Positions 46,259 through 50,251 of a stretch of DNA of 50,251 nucleotides are shown piece after piece. Under the pieces are notes generated by a model that worked only from the letters and a program-made list of their open reading frames with translations, searched no databases and was not told the DNA's origin. The DNA is from Eubacteriaceae bacterium (lineage in GTDB: Bacteria; Bacillota; Clostridia; Eubacteriales; Anaerofustaceae), in contig WRIE01000019.1 of the NCBI GenBank assembly GCA_009782875.1, forward strand, positions 1 through 50,251, in the 5' to 3' direction. Each line of letters starts with the position of its first letter. Positions within the stretch are counted from its first letter, which is position 1. Made by a program: the position numbers and the translations under genes.

Positions 46259-47413
46259 TCACAGAATCATTTTGCCCAGGTCAATTATACCGCTTCCCTG
46301 CTCAAGCTTTGATAGCTTCAAGGAGTAGGCATTTTTGATCAGGGCTTTTTTAATTTCGTTTGGTGTCATTGAGGGGTTGGCGCTGAGCATTATAGCGCAC
46401 GCGCCGCTCACCATTGGCGTAGCCATTGATGTGCCGGACATAGCTGAATACCCGTTGTAATCATGTGCCAGAGACATTATATTGACTCCTGGCGCAATTA
46501 CATCAGGCTTTTCATTTTGGAAAGGGCTGGGCCCCCTGGATGAGAATGAGGGCACCGTGTCGTCAACACGGGTCACGGTCCTGTGGTCATCCGAGCAACC
46601 AACAGTAATCACCAGCTTGCTAATTCCCGGGGAGCCCAGAGTGCTATATTCCGGGCCTTCATTGCCGGCTGCCGCCACAACAACAAGGCCGTTATTCCAC
46701 AGTTTTTCGCATGCCAGCATCAGCGGGTCGAACGAGCCTGCGGAATACGGGGCGCCCAGAGAAATTGAGATGATTTTGATATTGAATTCCTGCCTATTCT
46801 TCCATACCCAGTCCAATCCGGCGAGAATGTCTGATGTTCGGCCTTCCCCGTTTTTGTTCATGACCTTCAGAACAACCAGGTTTGCGCGGGGTGCAATCCC
46901 AACAAAACGCCCATTCGAGACTTCGCCATTTCCGGCAATTATGCCGCAGCAATGGGTTCCATGCCCATTGTCGTCATAGGGCGTTTTCTTGCCTTGGATA
47001 AAATCCACAAATTTGACTACTCTGTTTCCTGTAGTGGTCAAATCTGGATGTAAATATACTCCAGTATCAAGGACAGCAACACCAATCCCCTCGCCTTGGT
47101 GGACAGTGTCCATGGCGCCAATTGTTCTTTTGGCTATATCAAGGCAAGTGCTTGCCTCTACATCCGGCGCTATATGTTCGATGCTTTCAATGGAAAGCAA
47201 GTCTTCCAGATTTCCTGCAAGAGTGTCCACAACAAACGCGCTTAATATCTCAATGTCATATTTGATAGTAGCGCCTGTCGCAATGATTTTCGATCTCGTT
47301 TCACAGGCATTGTCACAGTTTACGAAAACAATCGCAGATATTCTCTCATTGGCGCTTGCCAGCGAGAAAATCTCAATAGCCCTGTCATCAAGTTTTGAAT
47401 TCGAATCCAACAT
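46259..47413 (-). CDS. Subtilisin-like serine protease (S8 family)
   Basis: About 384 residues from the ATG at 47413, behind AAGGAGTAGG; the frame extends 21 codons upstream. Catalytic residues are visible: Asp in AVLDTGVYLHPDL (about 113), His in DNGHGTHCCGIIAG (about 154), the oxyanion Asn in VVAAAGNEGPEYS (about 251) and Ser in MSGTSMATPMVSG (about 326). An N-terminal propeptide-like or inhibitor I9-like domain covers about 1-90. No signal peptide is seen, so it resembles the intracellular subtilisins of spore-formers. It follows a small gene that starts at 47915, probably in one operon. Confidence 0.93.
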   Translation of the reverse strand: MLDSNSKLDDRAIEIFSLASANERISAIVFVNCDNACETRSKIIATGATIKYDIEILSAFVVDTLAGNLEDLLSIESIEHIAPDVEASTCLDIAKRTIGAMDTVHQGEGIGVAVLDTGVYLHPDLTTTGNRVVKFVDFIQGKKTPYDDNGHGTHCCGIIAGNGEVSNGRFVGIAPRANLVVLKVMNKNGEGRTSDILAGLDWVWKNRQEFNIKIISISLGAPYSAGSFDPLMLACEKLWNNGLVVVAAAGNEGPEYSTLGSPGISKLVITVGCSDDHRTVTRVDDTVPSFSSRGPSPFQNEKPDVIAPGVNIMSLAHDYNGYSAMSGTSMATPMVSGACAIMLSANPSMTPNEIKKALIKNAYSLKLSKLEQGSGIIDLGKMIL

Positions 47414-47489
47414 AAACCTACTCCTTGTGTATATTGCATAATATGCCGACACAAGGAGTTTTGCCGCACTTAGCAAGCCTGGCTTGCTG

Positions 47490-47915
47490 TTAGTTGAGAA
47501 AAGTTTTCATCAAGTTTGCGATAGCTGCCAGTTGCCCTGCCTGTTGCTCGCTCAAATTATTCTTCAGAGCCTCAATTGCCGCGCTTCTCTCCTGCTCGCT
47601 CATTGCCAGAGCCTTGTTAAGCATTTGCATCGCAAGCTGCATATCAAATTTGGCCAGGTTGGGCGAGCCTTGGCTCCTATCTATCATTTGCTGGCTCATC
47701 GGGGGTTGTTGTTGGGCAAGAGGATCGCTAAAACCGAGCCACTCGTCTTCCGTCCAACTTTTACTTTTGTCTTCCGGGTAGAATGGCGTTTGAATCTGTT
47801 GTGTCTCTTGCATGGCAGAACGCTGGGGCGACTTGCTTTTGTTTCTTAACAATTCAACAAGCTGTTTGACATCTACATTATCGTTTTGGTTGCTTATGGC
47901 AGTCCCTCCAATCAT
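47490..47915 (-). CDS. Conserved-looking hypothetical protein, 141 residues
   Basis: No domain recognised. The first 80 residues are polar and probably disordered (Gln, Ser, Pro, Asp rich: SKSPQRSAMQETQQIQTPFY, PLAQQQPPMSQQ). The last 55 residues are helical (MQLAMQMLNKALAMSEQERS, then a Gln/Ala-rich helix). The start codon is uncertain: a GGAGGG lies just inside the frame and nothing good lies before the ATG at 47915. It precedes the S8 protease by about 75 bases on the same strand, so it may be a substrate, inhibitor or regulator of it. Confidence 0.55.
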   Translation of the reverse strand: MIGGTAISNQNDNVDVKQLVELLRNKSKSPQRSAMQETQQIQTPFYPEDKSKSWTEDEWLGFSDPLAQQQPPMSQQMIDRSQGSPNLAKFDMQLAMQMLNKALAMSEQERSAAIEALKNNLSEQQAGQLAAIANLMKTFLN

Positions 47916-47983
47916 TTATCTGGTGCATACTAGAATATATGCGCCGCCGATTGATAGATGCGCAAAGTGGCCAAAGGAGTAAC

Positions 47984-48211
47984 ATGATTGTAGCCATTGC
48001 GTATTATGCTTGTGAAGATGCGACAATACAAAAACTGAACTCATTGCATGGAACAGAAGGCAAGAGCATCTTAGTAACATATCTTGCCTGTTTCTCCATG
48101 CAGTTTCGTAGCATGCCATCAAGTACATACCCGTCATTTCAGCAATTTGGCAGCAATCATCATTTTATTCTTAATCGGAGTGAATCCGAAAAGTCCGCAC
48201 CAATGGGATGA
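47984..48211 (+). CDS. Possible small ORF, 75 residues
   Basis: An ATG at 47984 preceded by AAAGGAG at spacing 4 opens 75 codons (MIVAIAYYACEDATIQKLNS at the start). No family, signal peptide or membrane segment is clear. It is divergent from the 141-residue gene and is followed within 100 bases by two plus-strand terminators, which supports transcription. Codon composition is not convincing, so confidence is low. Confidence 0.3.
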   Translation: MIVAIAYYACEDATIQKLNSLHGTEGKSILVTYLACFSMQFRSMPSSTYPSFQQFGSNHHFILNRSESEKSAPMG

Positions 48212-48243
48212 CGCCGGCAATCCCTCAACAACCTGGCGCTACG

Positions 48244-48310
48244 AGACAGCGTCTCATCATTTTTTCTTCAATTGGCATGGGTTGCGCCCGTTAAAGGCGC
48301 AACCCACTTT
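48244..48310 (+). terminator. Two adjacent intrinsic terminators
   Basis: First, GAGAC/GTCTC (48244-48256) followed by ATTTTTTC. Second, a perfect 10-bp stem GGGTTGCGCC/GGCGCAACCC (48279-48305) followed by ACTTTTG. Confidence 0.7.
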
Positions 48311-48430
48311 TGCTTTGCTACCTGCTTGCATAATCCATCATTGAAAGGACATACAGGTAGATGGCGATTCGCCTGCTTTAAGCCTATTTACCGTGGTTTT
48401 GCATGAAAGCCGTAAAAGGTTTTTTTTGTG

Positions 48431-48469
48431 ATAGCAGCAGCAAACCATGTGTTAGCTGCTATTTTTTTT
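48431..48469 (+). terminator. Intrinsic terminator (plus strand)
   Basis: 8-bp stem ATAGCAGC/GCTGCTAT followed by eight T. It also overlaps the 3' end of the minus-strand lipoprotein pseudogene. Confidence 0.65.
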
Positions 48470-49190
48470 GGGCTTTTGGCGAAGCTCTGAGAGCAACAGC
48501 CCCTTTGCAAATAAGCCGGCGAATTCAAGGTGGCGGTTGTTGAAGGTCCTTTGTAGGCTGCTCAATGTAATTCTTGTCGCAATAGACATCTGGCGCTCAC
48601 GTGTTCGAGAAAGCGGGATCTCGTCCCTGCAAGCCTCGACCCACTTGGAGGCTATTTCTGAGGAATCAACAGCCTCTTTCCCAGATTCACCCCCGCCATC
48701 AGCTCAGCACATCAAATGCCGACAACGAGTATGTTTGAGCCGACCTACAGGGTGCGTATTTGCATCGTCGCACAGCACATAGTTGTTGTCCTCCTCCAGC
48801 AAAATGTCCCCTGTGAAATGTGCGAGACGCCATCCACCTCGGCTCCAGTCTTGAAAATCCTGATCGACATATCCTCAACAAGCTCGCCTTTGATGTTTTT
48901 CAATACCTTGGTGCTTACCGGAGGCATTCATCCCTTATACCGCTCAATATGTACACAACCTGTGTATGGACGCCTTCCAGCTTTTCGGCATGCCCGATAA
49001 AAACATAGTCGCAAGACCATACGACCTCACTCGGGTTAGTGATGTCGATTAGCATTCTGGCATGGCAGTTTACCGCTTCCTTCCCGCCACCCTTGCCTGC
49101 GCTAGAGCTCGAGCATGAGGCTATTCTGGTAGCCAACACAAAGGCAAAAGCCAGCTTGGATGTTTTAAAAATTATATTTTTCATCTTCAT
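48452..49190 (-). pseudogene. Secreted lipoprotein, frameshifted
   Basis: From the ATG at 49190 (behind GGAAGGAAGG) comes a signal peptide with lipobox IASC (Cys about residue 26) and a Ser/Gly linker. The first frame ends after EKLEGVHTQVVYILSGIRDE. A second frame continues STKVLKNIKGELVEDMSIRI, a third GDILLEEDNNYVLCDDANTH, and a last one GESGKEAVDSSEIASKWVEA, ending at TAA 48452-48454. At least three frameshifts. The parent would be a membrane-anchored extracellular protein of about 240 residues; I cannot name a function. It lies in a region with several IS remnants. Confidence 0.75.
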
Positions 49191-49433
49191 CGCCTTCCTT
49201 CCCTAAAACCTCTGCAAGGCGCATCAAGGGCATTTTTGCCAAGCTGTTGCGTGGTGGTTTTTGTGTTCTCAAAAAATTGAGGACACTCCTGTTTTTTTTT
49301 CATCAGCCATCACCAATGTATGGCCGAACCCATAGGCAACGGCGCCTCTGCGACCGTTAAAGTATAATGGCCAAAGAAATTCGGACAAAAAAACAGCGCT
49401 ATAATATAAATGGTTCAATGGTACGCTTAATAA

Positions 49434-49652
49434 ATGAAGAACACATATAGTGCAGAGTTCAAAGCCAAGGCAGTGCTCGAACTGCTACGAGAGGAAGAGA
49501 ACATAAGCCAAATATCAAGCAAGCACGAAGTTCACCCCAACCTGTTGAAAAAGTGGAGAAAGGCTGTAATAGAGGGGCTGCCCGAATTGCTGGCTGGCAA
49601 GCGCACGCGGGATACCCAATTAAAAGAGCCAAGAGTACGCTGGGCAGCTTGA
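49434..49652 (+). pseudogene. IS3-family OrfA transposase, broken
   Basis: The first 50 residues are a good HTH_Tnp_1 domain: KNTYSAEFKAKAVLELLREE, then NISQISSKHEVHPNLLKKW. The frame then leaves the family and stops at 49652; a second frame continues with KRAKSTLGSLIEL and stops near 49753. OrfA would bind the ends of an IS3-type element. No intact OrfB follows; scattered frames up to 49870 may be its remnant. A TATAAT near 49402 could be the element's promoter. Confidence 0.8.
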
Positions 49653-49654
49653 TA

Positions 49655-50119
49655 GAACTGATCCAACACACACAAAAACATCTACAGAAAAGTTGGATAA
49701 AGCTTGCAAATTTGCCTCAAGTTCGCGCCTATGGCATCTGCGACTTGGCCTGATTCTTTACTAACGTAGCTCCTGTACGCGTTCCATTGCGCCTAGCCAT
49801 ACAACACTTCTGTCCGGTATTGAGCGCCGTAGATATGCCATACTACAGTTTTGAAGAGTTTGCGATTACCAGCTCTGCTTTCCCCAACTGTCGAAGGCGA
49901 CGAGTTTGATGACGCAGGCTGTCAGAATCCAGCGTGCTTAAACGCCAGTTGCCCACTTGAGGGAATTGCCACAGGCCAGCCATGTTTCGCTTCGCCTCCA
50001 CATACTGCATATGGAAAACAACACAAACCTGCTTTCACGGTAGTGTCAATAGTTTTGCGCACTCTCAATATTCTACTGTAAGATGTTCGATAGAACAGTT
50101 GTTTTTGTAAAGCTTTTTT
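49655..50119. other. Probable decayed IS3 DNA, no intact gene
   Basis: No frame resembles a full protein. A phrase near 49770-49850 (PLRLAIQHFCPVLS) is loosely like the start of an IS3 OrfB, but I cannot support more. Confidence 0.3.
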
Positions 50120-50245
50120 CTACCCATTATTATGTCTCTTGAACTTTGGCAACTGCCCAAACATCACCTTCTGGCGATATTTTGGGATAAACACAATATG
50201 GTAGATGCAATTCCACTTGGTATGTGATAAGCTTTGGTTGTCCAT
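50120..50245 (-). pseudogene. IS200-type TnpA, N-terminal fragment
   Basis: The minus strand from the ATG at 50245 encodes SLSHTKWNCIYHIVFIPKYR followed by QKVMFGQL, closely matching the start of the full TnpA at 39147-39566. After about 30 residues the match ends and the frame stops at 50120. The HUH motif and catalytic Tyr are lost, so this is a deletion remnant of a related IS200 element. Confidence 0.85.
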
Positions 50246-50251
50246 TATGGA

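Overview
The window looks like the chromosome of an anaerobic, endospore-forming Firmicute (Clostridia-like, moderate GC). Evidence for this is a sporulation sigma factor of the SigG type, the Firmicute cluster of a lysine/ornithine-type decarboxylase with tmk, holB and ricT (PSP1), strong purine-rich Shine-Dalgarno sites, a T-box riboswitch, and a MurE of meso-diaminopimelate type. I see no tRNA, rRNA or CRISPR array. The assignment below family level is inference.

Layout. 1-1300: decayed oxalate/formate-type (OFA) MFS transporter genes beside an IS200-like end. 1388-4643: sigG, rpe (convergent) and a radical SAM protein. 4664-13595: one long minus-strand housekeeping series, yigZ-ruvA-ruvB-queA-aminotransferase-polA-coaE-queG, with ATGA-type overlaps in its first half. 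14071-20655: an accessory island with two near-identical GPH-family transporters in inverted orientation flanking a URO-D-fold methyltransferase-like gene. 21449-24823: a small membrane protein, a DASS/SLC13 anion transporter and a small secreted protein. 24944-31103: a 67-bp tandem repeat, murE, and the decarboxylase-tmk-holB-ricT operon. 31199-34612: thioredoxin, a T-box-controlled acyl-CoA ligase, a GNAT acetyltransferase and a probable small RNA. 34638-38898: a second URO-D/GPH operon, largely decayed, ending in an unreported 50-residue ORF. 39030-41436: an IS200/IS605-family element and a broken PucR-type regulator. 41536-46233: prmA, argH and a LacI regulator. 46259-50251: a subtilisin-like protease with a small partner, a broken lipoprotein gene, and IS3 and IS200 remnants.

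How it fits together. The core genes (RuvAB, PolA, HolB, Tmk, QueA/QueG, CoaE, MurE, PrmA, ArgH) are intact. The accessory parts show heavy decay: OFA transporters, the third GPH transporter, the third URO-D gene, the PucR regulator, the lipoprotein and the IS3 remnant are all interrupted. The recurring theme is a pairing of URO-D-fold proteins with GPH symporters (three of each, in two loci). These URO-D proteins lack both the Arg-rich signature of true HemE and the His-x-Cys zinc motif of corrinoid methyltransferases, and the intact transporters lack one of the two cation-site aspartates of MelB. I suggest this is an uncharacterised uptake-and-conversion module. The other standout is a complete T-box leader, reading as tyrosine-specific, in front of an acyl-CoA ligase, an atypical T-box target.
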